Shown: one piece after another, positions 1 to 12,600 of the stretch | Position numbering within the stretch: position 1 is the stretch's first letter | Layout: each line of letters starts with the position of its first letter | Source of the DNA: Saururus chinensis | Taxonomy: Eukaryota; Streptophyta; Magnoliopsida; Piperales; Saururaceae | Length of the DNA: 64,000 nucleotides | Assembly (NCBI GenBank): GCA_035235625.1 | Contig: CP141143.1 | Location: forward strand, 44,873,178 to 44,937,177 | Direction of reading: 5' to 3' | Notes under the pieces: model-generated | The model's input: only the letters and a program-made list of their open reading frames with translations | Told to the model about the DNA's origin: nothing | The model's database searches: none | Made by a program: the position numbers and the translations under genes

Positions 1-3000
1 ATGGACAAAGTGGTACAACAATTTGACTATTCTTCTGTAACTTATATGATTTTATTCGGTTGACAAGATTTAGAACAATGTACCAACTCATCACAAATGT
101 GTATTTAATTATTTTTCAATAAATACATACTCATTTGTTAAGATTGTAAGAATGAATAAAACACACTAAACGAAGAACCTATCGGACCACTTTTTGTGAT
201 ATTATATCTTTTTAATCGATTAAAACTAAAGTTTGTAAAGAATGTGGACATTCCTTATCTCATTTAAAGTTTAAAGACCTCCCAATCATTTTTTACGTTT
301 GTAATAATGAATTAAATGGACAAAATGATACAACAATTCGACTGTTCTTCCTTAACCTATATGTTTTAAATAAATATGTTTACTTATATGTTTTAAATAA
401 ATATGTTTACTTATATGTTTTAAATAAATATGTACTCATTTGCAAAGTTCATAAGAATAAATCAAATGCACTTAACGATGCAATAATCAGACCACTATTT
501 TTGTCAAGTTATTTAATTTTAATAGATTAAAACAGAAATTCATTAAGAATATACACAGATCTTTTAATCATATAAAGTTTAAAGAGACTTCCAATTCATT
601 TGTTACGTTCATAATAACGAATCAAATTGAAAAAGTAAAACAACAATTTGACCATTCTCCCTTACCTAATATGATTTCATTTGCTTAACTAAAAATAAAA
701 AAATACTAAAGCTCATCACGAATGTATATTTACATTGTTTGAAATTAAGACGTACTCATTTTTCTAAGTTTTTAATAATAAATCAAATGTACTAAATGAC
801 GAATGAATCAAACCACTTTTGGTCAAGTTATATCATTTTAATCGATTAAAACTGAAGTTCGTTAAGAATGTGATTAAATTGTTATATCATTTAAAGTTTA
901 AAGAGCACTCTCATTCATTTGATACATTCATAATAAAGAATAAAATAGACAAAGTGATACCACAATTTCACCGTTCTTCTGTAACTTATATGATATCATT
1001 CACTTGACTAGAGTTAGAAAAAGGCACCAAAGCTCGACAAGAATGTGTAGTTACCTGCTTTAAATAAATACATACTTATTTGCTAAATTCATCAAAATGA
1101 ATTAAACGCACAATATGACGAACCCATTGGACAAAACCGAAGTTTGTTAAAAATGTACAAAAATCGTTTTATCATTTAAAGTTTAAAGAGACCTCTTATT
1201 CATTTGTTAAGTTTATAATAACGAATCAAATGGACAAAGTGATACCATAATTTAGCCATTCTTCTATAACTTATATGATTTCATTCGCATAACTAGACTT
1301 AGAACAAAGCACGAAAGCTTGTCATGAATGTGTATTAAATTATTTTAATATGTTAAGATCATAAGTATAAATCAAATGCACTAAAAAATAAACAAATCAA
1401 ATCACTTTTGGTCAACTTATAACCTTTGAATCATTTAAAGGCGAAGTTCGTTAAGAATGTACACAAATCTTTATATCATTTATAGTTTAAAGCGACCTCC
1501 CATTCATTTGTTACACTCATAATAACAAATCAAATTGAAAAAGTGACACCACAATTTGACCATTCTTCCTTAACTTATATGATTTCATTCACTTAACCTA
1601 ATATAGAACAAAGTACCAAAGCTCATCAAGTATGTGTATTTAATTATTTGAAATAAATACATACTCATATACTAAGTTTATAAGAATATATCGAACGCAC
1701 TAAATACGAACTAATCGGACCACTTATGGTCATGTTATAACCTTTTAATCAATAAAAACCAAAAATCTTTAAGAATGTGCACAAATTCTTATATCGTTTA
1801 AAGTTTAAAAGGCCCTCCCATTCATTTATGTTCGTAATAATAAATCAAATATACATACTTATACTATAATTTGACCGTTCTTCCATAACTTATATGATTT
1901 TATTCCCTTAACTAGATTAACATATCGCTTAAGGTAGTCATGAATATGTATAGAAGAAATATTTTAAATAAATGCATGCTCATTTGCTAAGCTTGTAAAA
2001 ATGAATCTAATTCACTAAACGATGAACCGGTCGGACCACTTTTCGTCAAATTTATATTTTTCATCTATTAAAACCGATGTTCTAAGAATTTGCACAAATC
2101 TTTATATCGTTTAAAGATTAATGAACCCTCCCATTCATTTGTTAAAATTTTAATAACGAATGAAATGGACAATGTGATACAACTAATTGACCATTCTTCT
2201 TTAACTTATATGATATTATTCGCTTGACTAGAATTAAAACAAACACCAAAGCTCAAAACGAAATTGTATTTAATTATTTTAAATAAATACATACTCAATT
2301 TCTATGTTCATAAGAATGAATTAAATGCACTAAATGACAAACCAATCAGACCACTCTTGGTGATGTTATATCCTTTTAATTGATTAAAACCGAAGTTCGG
2401 TAAGAATGTGCACAAATCCTTATATCGTTTACTGTTTAAAGTGGCCTACTATTCATTTCTTATGTTCATAATAACAAATCAAATGGACAAAGTGATGCTA
2501 GAATTTCAGTGTTCTTCCACAACTTATATGATTTCATCCACTTGACTAGATTTGGAACAATGCATCAACTCGTCATGAATGTGTATTTAATTATTTTTAA
2601 ATAAATACAAAATCATTTGTTAAGTTTATAAAAATGAATCAAATGCACTAAACTACCAACCAATTGGACCACTTTTGGTGAAGTTGTATCCTTTTAATCG
2701 ATTAAAACTGTTATTTGTTAAGAATATGCACAAATCCTTATCTCATTTAAAGTTTAAAGACCTCCTAATCATTTGTTATGTTTATAATAAGTAACTAAAT
2801 GGACAAAATGATAAAAGAATTTGATTTTTCTTCCTTAACTTATATGTTTTAAATAAGTACGTACTCATTTGTGAAGTTCATTAAAATGAATCAAACACAC
2901 TAAACGATGAAATAATTGAACCACTGTTGGTTAAGTTATATCATTTTAATAGATTAAAAACAAAATTCATTAAGAATGTACACAGATCTTTTTATCATTT

Positions 3001-4780
3001 ACAGTTTAAAGAGACATTTAATTCATTTTTTACATGCATAACAACGAATCAAATGTAAAAATTGAAATAAGAACTTGATTGTTCTTCCTTAACTTATATG
3101 ATTTCATTTGCTTGACTAGATTTGGAATAAAACACCAAAGCTCGACAAGAATATGTATTTACCTATTTTAAATAAATACATACTAATTTGCTAAATTTGT
3201 CAAAATGAATTAAGCACACAATATGAGAAACCCGTCAGACTACTTTATGTGAAGTTATATTCTTCTAATCTATTAAAATCGAAGTTCGTTAAGAATGTGC
3301 AAAAATTGTTATATCGTTTAAAGTTTAAAGAGACCTCCCTTCATTTGTTATATTCATAATAACGAATCAAATGGACAAAGTGATATGACAATTTGACCAT
3401 TCTTCTTTAACTTATATTCTTTCATTCGCTTAATTATATTTAGAACAAAGCAGCAAAGCTCATCACGAATGTGTATTGAATTGTTTTAAATAAACTACGT
3501 ACTCGTTTGGTAAGTTCATAAGAATAAATCAAATGCACTAAACAATGAACCAATCAGACCACTTTTGATGAAGTTATATCCTTTGAATCATTTAAAACCA
3601 AAGTTCATTAAGAATGTACACAAATCTTTATATCGTTTAAAGTTTAAAGGATACTCTCATTCATTTGATACATTCTTAATAAAGAAAATAAATAGACAAA
3701 GTGATACCACAACTTGCCCGTTCTTCCTTAACTTATATGATTTCATTCACTTCACTAGATTTAGAAAAATGCACCAAAGTTGGACAAGCATGTGTATTTA
3801 CCTATTTTAAATAAATACATACTAATTTTCTAAATTCGTTAAAATGAATTAAACGTACAATATGACAAACCCGTGGGACCACTTTATGTGAAGTTATATT
3901 CTTCTAATTATTTAAAAACGAAGTTCGCTAAGAATGTACACAAATTGTTATATTGTTTAAAGTTTAAAGAGTACTCTCATTCATGTGATACATTCTTAAT
4001 AAAGAATTAAATAGACAAATTGATACTACAACTTGACCATTCTTCCTTAACTTATATGATTTCATTCACTTGACTAGATTTAGAAAAAAACATCAAAGCT
4101 CGACAAGAATGTGTATTTACCTGTTTTAAACAAATACATACTAACTTGCTAAATTCGTCAAAATGAATTAAAACCAAAGTTCATTAGAACAAATCAAATC
4201 AACAAAGTGATGCCACAATTTGACCATTATTCCTTAAGTTATATTATTTCATTAGCTTAACTAGATTTAGTTCAAAGCACCAAAGCTCGTCATGAATGTG
4301 TATTTGCAAAGTTCATTAAAATGAATAAAATGCACTGAATGACAAACTAATCAAACCACTTTCGGTAAAGTAATATCCTTTTAATCGATTAAAACTGAAG
4401 TTCATTATGAATGTGCACTAATTGTTATATCGTTTAAAGTTTAAAGAGATCTCTCATTCATTTGTTATGCTCAAAATAACAAATAAAATGGACAAAGTGA
4501 TGTTATAATTTGACCATTCTTCTTTAACTTATATGAACTCATTTTCTTAACTAGATTTATAATATAGCACCGAAGCTTGACATGAATATGTATTTAATAT
4601 TTTAAATAAGTACGTACTCATTTGCTCAGTTAGAAATAATGAATCAAACGTACCAAACCATGAACCAAACTGACTACTTTTGGTCAAGTTATATCCTTTT
4701 AATTGATTGGAACTTAAGTTCGTTAAGAATATACACAAATCTTTATATCGTTTAAAGAGACTTCCCATTAATTTGTAACG
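1..4780 (-). repeat. Satellite array I, ~318-bp monomer, minus orientation
   Basis: About 15 tandem monomers of an AT-rich satellite. I define plus orientation as the one containing GATATAACTTGACCAAAAG, so this block is minus: it reads TTTTAATCGATTAAAAC, then AAGTTCGTTAAGAATG, then a GTTTAAAGTTTAAAG box. Spacing of equivalent words is close to 318-320 bp. Monomers differ by many substitutions and by small and large deletions (for example around 1130 and 4170-4310). Short open frames such as 819-1007 and 3565-3810 are shadows of the repeat, because the same frame recurs from monomer to monomer with different breaks. I see no gene or transposon in this block. Confidence 0.93.
361..433. repeat. 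27-bp tandem repeat inside a satellite monomer
   Basis: Two exact 27-bp units (361-387, 388-414) and a partial third (415-433) expand the ATGTTTTAAATAAATATG stretch of one monomer. This looks like local slippage within the satellite and is not seen in the neighbouring monomers. Confidence 0.9.
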
Positions 4781-5428
4781 TTTGTCGTTTAGTACGTTTA
4801 ATTCATTTTTAAGAATGTAACAAATAAGTAGGTATATATTTAAAATAATTAGATACAAATTCGTAATGACCTTTGGTGCTTTGTTCTAACTCTAGTTAGG
4901 GGAATAGAATTATATAAGTTCGGCAAGAAATGTTAAATTGTGGTATCACATTGTCCATCTGATTTGATATTACGAACATCACAAATGAATGATAGGTATC
5001 GTAAAACTTTAAATGATATAGTGATTTGTACACATTCTTAAAGAACTTCGGTTTCAATCAATTAAAATGATATAACTTGGCCAAAAGTAGTCCGATTTGT
5101 TAGTTGTTTAGTGTGTTTGATTAATTCTTATGAAATTAGCAAATGAGTATGTATTTATTTAAAATAATTAAATATACATTCGTGACAAGCTTTGGTGCTT
5201 TGTTCTATTACTTGTTAAGTGAATGAAATGATATAAGTTAAGGAAGAATAGTCAAATTGTGGTTTCACTTTGTCAATTTGATTTGTTCTTTTGAACGTAA
5301 ATAGTGAATTAGAGGTCTCATTAAACTTTAAATGATGTAAAGATTTGTGTACATTCTTAACGAACTGTTGTTTTAAATGATTCAAAGGATAGAACTAGAC
5401 CAAAAGTGGTCCGATGGTTCATCATTTA
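4781..5428 (+). repeat. Satellite array II, first segment, plus orientation
   Basis: About two monomers. The monomer strand flips at about 4780-4784: the minus-type reading ends at ATTTGTAACG and plus-type reading begins at GTCGTTTAGTACG. The block ends where a TIR element interrupts the CATCATTTA part of a monomer. Confidence 0.9.
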
Positions 5429-5987
5429 GGGGCTGTTTGGATATTGAATCTATGAAAGATTCAGTCGATTCAGTCTCAATTAAGTACTGAATTATTAGAA
5501 TCCTGTTTGTGTTCTGAAGCTGCACTGAATTAAAAATTCAGCACTGGAGTTAGATCCAGGCCGTTTCAGGCCTAAATTGGCTTGTATCACTGAGGTGATT
5601 CAGTCGATTCAGTCTCTTAATCACCGTTTTGAAAATTATAGATTCTATTATTTTGCAATGGTTATCGTTCATATCGATTTGAGCCTCCAAAAATGTGCCA
5701 TATAAGTAGGGCCCACTTTGAAAGTTCAAAATTACCTACCCTTGTGGGATCTTGTTTGATAGAGCTTGAATTTAGAAATGTAATGGTACCAAGAACATGC
5801 ATATCCGAGTTCAAGAGAGAGAGAGTTATATTAGTTTAAAGTTTTAAAAGTGGGTTTGACATGACATCTGAATTTATTCTATCAAATTCTCTACCCAAAC
5901 GTAATTCATATTCAGCGGTGATGTTTTTGAATTAATTCACTACTGAATGAATTCGCTACTGAATTAATTCAGTACCCAAACGACCCC
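5429..5987. mobile_element. MITE-like element with terminal inverted repeats
   Basis: A 559-bp non-satellite stretch sits inside one monomer. The left end reads GGGGCTGTTTGGATATTGAA; the right end, reverse-complemented, reads GGGGTCGTTTGGGTACTGAA, so the two match at 16 of 20 positions. Subterminal ATTCAGTCGATTCAGT-type words recur near both ends. No coding frame is present. TTA on the left and TAA on the right flank it, which does not give a clean target duplication. The GGGGNNGTTTGG end is common in plant hAT and PIF/Harbinger MITEs; I cannot choose between these. Confidence 0.75.
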
Positions 5988-6872
5988 TAAAGTCTGTTTA
6001 ATTCATACTTACGAAATTAATAAACAAGTATACATTTATTTAAAATAGCTAAATACACATTCATGATGAGCTTCGGTGCGTTGTTCTAAATCTAATTAAG
6101 CAAATGATATCATATAAGTTAAAGAACAGAGGTTAAATTGTGGTATTACTTTGACCATTTGATTCATTATTTTGAACATAACACATAAATAGGAGGTCTC
6201 TTTAAATTTTAAATGATATAATGATTTTTGCACATTCTTAACGAACTTATGTTTTAATCAATTAAAAGGATATAACTTCTCCAAAAGTGGTTCTAATTGG
6301 TTCATCAAATTTTGTGTTTAATTCATTTTGACGAATTTTGCAAATAAGTATGTATTTATTTAAAACAAGTAAATACACATTCTTGTCAAGCTTTGGTGCT
6401 TTTTTTGAGTCTAGTAAAGCGAATGAAATCATATAAGTTAAGGAAGAAGGGAGAAATTGTGGTATCACTTTGTATATTTAACTCATTATTACGAACGTAA
6501 TAAATGAATGAGAGTACTCTTTAAACTTTGAAAGATATAACAAGTTGATCACATTTTTAACGAACTTCAGTTTTAATCGATTAAAAGGATAAAACTTCAT
6601 TAAAAGTTGTCCGATTGATTTGTCTTTAGTGAGTTTGATTCATTATTAAAAACATAGAAAATGAGTATGTATTAATATCAAACAAATTAAATATACATTC
6701 TTGATTAGCTTTGGTATTATTTTCTATTTCTAGTTAAGCGAATGAAATCATATTACGTAAGGAAGAATAGTCATATTTTGGTATCACTTTTTCTATTTGA
6801 TTCATTGTTATGAATGTAACAAATTTATTGGAGGTCTCTCCAAACTTTTTACAATGAAAAAATATGTGTACA
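5988..6872 (+). repeat. Satellite array II, second segment
   Basis: Just under three plus-orientation monomers between the MITE-like element and the LTR-like insertion. The last bases, GTACA (6868-6872), are the left copy of the target duplication of the next element. Confidence 0.9.
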
Positions 6873-7146
6873 TGTCGTGCCCCGGGATTTTAAAAGCATA
6901 TAAAATTTTTCTTTTCATAAAAATATTGGAGTTTACCCGGGCCCACGACTGGAGCCACTCTCCTTATGCGATAATAAAATAGTAATATCCCCAAGAGCCA
7001 CAGCCCGTGTACAAATACACAAGAGAAAAATAATAAGGAGTTCTTACTTGTTTCGGTGCGGTTGAAATCACATCGATAAAACTTTGGAGTAGGCCTATCT
7101 ACCAGCACACTAAGCTTCGTCAAGTCATGCAAAATCTGAGGGGTGG

Positions 7147-7166
7147 TGAGTATTTTAAAATACTCA
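7147..7166 (-). other. Perfect 20-bp palindrome followed by CCACCCCTC on the minus strand
   Basis: TGAGTATTTTAAAATACTCA lies about 275 bp from the 3' end of the minus-strand LTR. Comparable stem-loops next to an ACTCACCCC motif occur in other LTRs of this window (20923-20940, 34722-34738, 51910-51926 and about 55708-55737). The function is unknown; it may be part of the R/U5 leader or a 3'-end processing signal. Confidence 0.6.
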
Positions 7167-9064
7167 GTAGGAAAGTTTATACGATCAGGCATGAATAAAG
7201 ACATGGCAGTTTCACATCATATATAATATTTTTCATGAAAACAAGGTGTGCCTCTCACCCAAAACCACCCCCTAGTGCTTCTTCCTATGTATCAAAGATG
7301 CTTCTAGGGTTTGCAAGCTCTCACGGCTCACTACAAATATCCCAAACATATATATTAATAATAGGAATTTTTGTTGCGGGTACAAAGCAGCGACCTCTTA
7401 CTCCTCCACAGATCTTTTCAAAATCATTCGTGCTTGTGGATAGAAGAGCCACCCGTGCTCATGGGGTGCCGGGATCTAGAGAGTAGAGAGTCTTCCCATG
7501 ATACTCTCTACCCTAGTGCGCGTAGCCTTGATAGTTACCCTTCGTTAGGGGTGAATCAGGGGTCTTGCCCTTTGTTAGTGGCTTACCAGGCTAAAATAGG
7601 TACCATGCATCCGATTTTGAACCGGATTAATTGTGCCCTTAACTAGTCAACAGAGCTCTATCGGGGCGCCCAACAATAGCTATGAACAACCAAAACACTA
7701 ATGAATCCCAGACTCATAGTCTTGAGTCCCAGACTCATAATCTTGAGTCTCAAACTCAATTTAAATATCCTAGAGTTCCCAGACTCCAAAAAAGGCTATT
7801 TTCTTTTAAAACATTCTATCACAATTATTATCCTTTTGAAAACCCTAGCTCCGCCTCTACAAGTCATGGGAGTGTCACTATCAACGACTACAAAAGCAAG
7901 GTTGGTCGCTCATTCCAATGAGACAATTACCCCTTCTTTGTCTCGTCTCAGTGACTCGATCACCATGCTTATACGCCTTTTCAAAAATAATCTTGAGAAT
8001 CCTCCTTTCAACAAGGACGAGTCCTCTTAAACCGTATTTCAAACATGTTGTATTCATTCGCAATGAAAACAGTGGCGAAGCTAGTTTGTCTCTATCTCAC
8101 ACGCTCCACCGTGTATAATTTATATCAAAATATACGGATAAACATTCCATCAAACTATTATATATGAGGCAATCATAATGCATGTAGTATAAAACATATC
8201 CGCTTCCAGTGGCAAATCATTCGACTAATCAAATATACATAATAGCATTATAAATATATGGTATACAAATCATATTCTATTTCAACAACTAACCATTCGA
8301 CAGATCGAATATTTGTGTAGAAATCATAAATCATAACTTGAAAATAACCTCTAATGTATAACATGCGTGAGTCATATAATTAATAAGCTAAAAACACAAC
8401 CAAAGTTTATAATCATGCCATAAGAAAGGATAAAAGCCCCTACCTCGCTCTCCGTATGAGTTCGTGACCAATAATCCGGACACCACGAATTTGGATGTCC
8501 ACTTCTGGGGTTTTGGAGGTCTCCAACAAAGAAAATAACCCCACCATGACGTCCGACATGCTTGATTTAGGTAAGAACGCCTCTCGAATGGAAGAAAACA
8601 AACTCATATCGACTCAGAAACACTTTTTTTCCGTGCCAGTAGGCTACGGACAGAATCTCCCCTTGACCCGGGATACTTTTCTCTTTCCGTGCATGTAGGC
8701 TACCGACAAAACCTCCCCTTAGCTCGGGACACTTTTCTCACAATACGCCCGTATGCGGTGGATAGAATCTCCCCTTGCCCAGAGACACTTTACCCCTAAC
8801 GCGCCCGTAGGCAGTGGATAGAACCTCCCCTTGCCCAGAGACACTTTATCCTTCACGTGCCCATAGGCGGCGAACAGAACCTTCCCTTACCCCAGGATGT
8901 TTCCCCCATATAGGGTCGCTAACTCGAGGAATGGATGCTTCCATTACATAGAACACCCTCAATTTAGCTAAGAACGCCTTTTGAACTGAAGGAAACAGAC
9001 AAAGAATGACTCTAGAAACTTCTCTGAAAAAAATGAATCGAAACTTTCAATTTATAGGAAAGAC

Positions 9065-9245
9065 CCATGAGCCAACGACGTGCACGCGCTTGTGCACGCG
9101 ACATGTGTTAGGCCACGATAGGCCAAAAATGTGGCACCGCCGAACTATACGTGTGCACGGTGCGCGTGTTTGCACGGACCCGCCGTGCATCCAATGCACG
9201 TTGTCCTGCGCGGTACGGTTCGGCTCGGCTTCAACCGCTGGCATT
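9065..9245. other. GC-rich island in the LTR
   Basis: A locally GC-rich and CpG-rich stretch (many GTGCACG, CGCGC and CGGCTCGG words) inside otherwise AT-rich DNA. It sits just before the shared block at 9350-9560, the same relative place as the GC-rich island at 42405-42535 in the related LTR. Both strands are open here for 60-90 codons, but the two frames resemble no protein and are a by-product of high GC. Confidence 0.7.
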
Positions 9246-9674
9246 AGCAATGATGCAAGCTATTTTGTCCGTTTCTTAATTTTCTAATAATATTTTATTG
9301 TTATTTTAATCAAATACAATTCCCACTTCAAAACGCGATACCTTCTTATCCCAAAGTCGGAATTGCACGTTTTTGGTACTGATGGACTCGTATCGACAAG
9401 CCCTTGGAAATAGACCCCACATGGGTAGGTTATTAAGCACTTTTAAAAGTGAGTCCCACCCATGTGGCATGCTTCCCGAGGTCATAACTTTCACTCCCGA
9501 CGTCTTTTTCGTGCGTTCTTAGGTTCATTACGCTAGTCTCACCGAGCTCTATTATACCTAAATAAAAACTCTCTAAATATCTACTTCTAAATAATTTAAA
9601 ATAATTAAAAAATTATAAAATAGTTTTATTAGAGGCAAGAAATCATACCGAAAATTTGCGGTCATTACAGTACA

Positions 9675-12600
9675 ATCTTAACAAATTTCAGTTTTAATCT
9701 ATTCAAAAGATATAACTTGACCAAGAGTGGTTCGATTATTTCATAGTTTAGTGTGTTTGATTCATTCTTTTGAACTTAGAAAATTAGAACGTATTTATTT
9801 AAAACATATAAGTTAAGGAAGAATAGTTAAATTCTTGTATCACTTTGTCCATTTAATTTATTATTACAACATAACAAATGATTGGGAGGTCTTTAAACTT
9901 TAAACAAGATAAGGATTTGTGCACATTCTTGACAAACTTTTGTTTTAATCGATTAAAAGGATATAACTTCATAAAAAGTGGTCTGATAGGTTTGTTTTTT
10001 TGTGCATTTAATTCATTCTTAAGAGCATAGGAAATGAGTATGTATTTATTTAAAAATAATTATATAAACATTCGTGACGAGCTTTGGTGCATTATTTTAA
10101 ATCTAGTCAAGCGAATGAAATCATATAAGGTATAGAAGAACAATCAAGTTGTTGTATAACTTTGTCTATTTGATTTGTTATTTTGAACGTAACAAATGAA
10201 TGGTAGGCCTCTTTAAACTAAAAACGATAAAAAGATTTATGAACATTCTTAACGAACTTCGGTTTCACTCGATTAAAATGATATAATTTGACCAAAAGTG
10301 GTCTGACTAGTTCATCGTTTAGTGCATATGATTCATTTTTATAATTTATCAAATGAGTCTATATTTATTTAAAATATTTCAATACACATTCATGATGAGC
10401 TTTGGCAATTAGTTGTAAATCTAGTCAAGGGAATGAAATTATATAGGTTAAAGAAGTACGGTAAAATTGTGATATCAGTTTGTCCATTTGATTCTTTATT
10501 ACGAACATGACAAATAAATGGGAGGGCTATTTAAACTTTAGATATAATAATTTGTACACATTCTTAACGAACTTTTGTTTTATCGATTAATTGGATAACA
10601 TGACCAAAAGTGGTGCAGTTAGTTTGTAGTGCATTTGATTCATTCTTATAAACTTAGTATATGAGTATGTATTTATTTCAAATCTTAAATACACATTCAT
10701 GACAAGCTTTGGTGCTTTGTTCTATATCAATTTAAGTGAATGAATGGGAGGTATCTTTAAACATTAAATGATATAATGATTTGTGTACATTCTTAACGAA
10801 CTTCGGTTTTAATCGATTGTAAGGATATAAATTCACCAAAAGTGATCCGATTGGTTCGTCATTTAATGTCTTTAATTCATTCTTACAAACATAAGAAATA
10901 AGTATATATTTAATTCAAACAATTAAATACATTCGTGATGAGCATTTGTGCTTTATTCTAAATCAAGTTAAGCGAATGAAATTAATAAGTTACAGAAGAG
11001 CAGTCAAATTGTCGTATTACTTTGCCCATTTGATTCATTTTTTACGAATGTAATAAATATATGGGAGATCTCTTTAAACTTTTAAGGATATAATTATTTC
11101 TTCACATTCTTATCAAACTTTGGTTTTAATCAATTAAAAGGATATAACTTTACTAAAAGTGGTCCATTTGGTTTGCCATTTAGTACGTCTAATTTATTCT
11201 TACGTACTTAGCAATTGAGTACGTATTTATTTAAAAAAATTAAATACACATTCATGTCGAGCTTTTGTGCTTTATTCATTTAACTAATTATTACGAACGT
11301 AACGAATGATTGAGAGGCCTCTTTAAAGTTTAAACGATATAATGATTGGTGCACATTCTAAACGAACTTCAGTTTTAATCGATTAAAAGGATATAACTTG
11401 ACCAAATATAGTCTGATTTGTTCATCGTTTAGTGCATTTGATTTATTCATATGAACTTAGCTAATGAGTATGTATTTATTTAAAATAATGAAATCCACAT
11501 TCATGACTAGCTTTGGTGCTTTGATCTAAATCTAGTTAAGCTAATGAAATAATATAACTTAAGGAATAATAGTCAAATTATGGTATAATTTTGTCCATTT
11601 GATTCGTTATTACGAACATAACAAAGGTAAGGGAGGTCTCTTTAAACTTTTAACAATATAATAATTTATGTACATTCTTAACGAACTTCCGTTTTAATCG
11701 ATTAAAAAGATGTAATTTGACCAAAAGTGGTTTGATTGGTTTGTCATGTAGTGTGTTTGATTCATTCCATTGATCTTGGGAATTGAGTTCGTATTTATTT
11801 AAAAAAATTAAATACACATTCATGACGGGCTTTGTTACTTCGTTCTAAATCTAGTTAAGCAAATGAAATCATATAAGTTAAGGAAGAATAGTTGAATTGC
11901 AGTATCACTTCATCCTTTTAATTCTTTATTACAAACCTAAAAAATGATTGGGAGGCTCTCTAAACTTTAACTGATATAACAATTTATGCACCTTCCTAAC
12001 AAACTTCGGTTTTAATCGATTAAAAGAATATAACTTGACCAAAAGTAGTTTGTTTGGTGTGTCATTTTGGGCATTTTATTTATTCTTTCGAACTCAGAAA
12101 ATGAGTACATACTTATTTAGAACAATTAAATACGCATTTGTGATGTACTTCGGTGCTTTGTTTTAATTCTAGTTAAACGAATAATATAATATAAGTTAAG
12201 GAAGAATAGTAAAATTGTGCTATAACTTTGTCCACTTAGTTCATTATTACGAACATAACAAATAAATGAGAGGTCTCTTTAAACTTTTCACGATATAATG
12301 ATTTGTGCTCATTCTTAACGAACTCCAGCTTTAATCGATTTAAAGTATATAACTTGACCAAAAGTAGTCTGATTGGTTTGCCATTTAATCAGTTTGATTC
12401 ATTCTTATAAACATAACAAATGAGTGTGTATTAATTTAAAACAATTAAATACACATTCCTGATGAGTTTTGGTACTTTGTTCTAAATCTAGTTAAGCAAA
12501 TGAAATCATATAAGTTAAGGAAGAACTATGAAATTTTTGTATTACATTGTCCATATGATTCATTAATACGAATGTAACAAATGAATGTCAGGTCTCTTTA

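Larger units (their letters stand above)
6873..9669 (-). mobile_element. Solo LTR-like insertion, 2.8 kb, TSD GTACA
   Basis: A non-satellite block starting TGTCGTGCCCCGGG and ending GGTCATTACA, so it is a TG...CA unit. It is flanked by perfect 5-bp duplications GTACA (6868-6872 and 9670-9674), which is the signature of LTR-retrotransposon integration. On the minus strand it reads TGTAATGACC ... CCGGGGCACGACA. It holds no gag or pol and no internal second LTR, so a solo LTR is the simplest reading. Segments around 8700-8980 and 9350-9560 match the LTR at 39672-42889 (the CTCCCCTTGCCC..GGGACA units, a block with ATGGACTCGTATCGACAAGC, and TCCCGACGTC), so both belong to one family. Open frames here (for example 7235-7486, 7701-8030, 9006-9287) show no protein family and are taken as chance. 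Confidence 0.85.

Noticed and set aside
6873-9669. Possible full retrotransposon with both LTRs
   Set aside because: No second LTR, primer site, polypurine tract or gag/pol inside; one TG...CA unit with a 5-bp duplication fits a solo LTR better.
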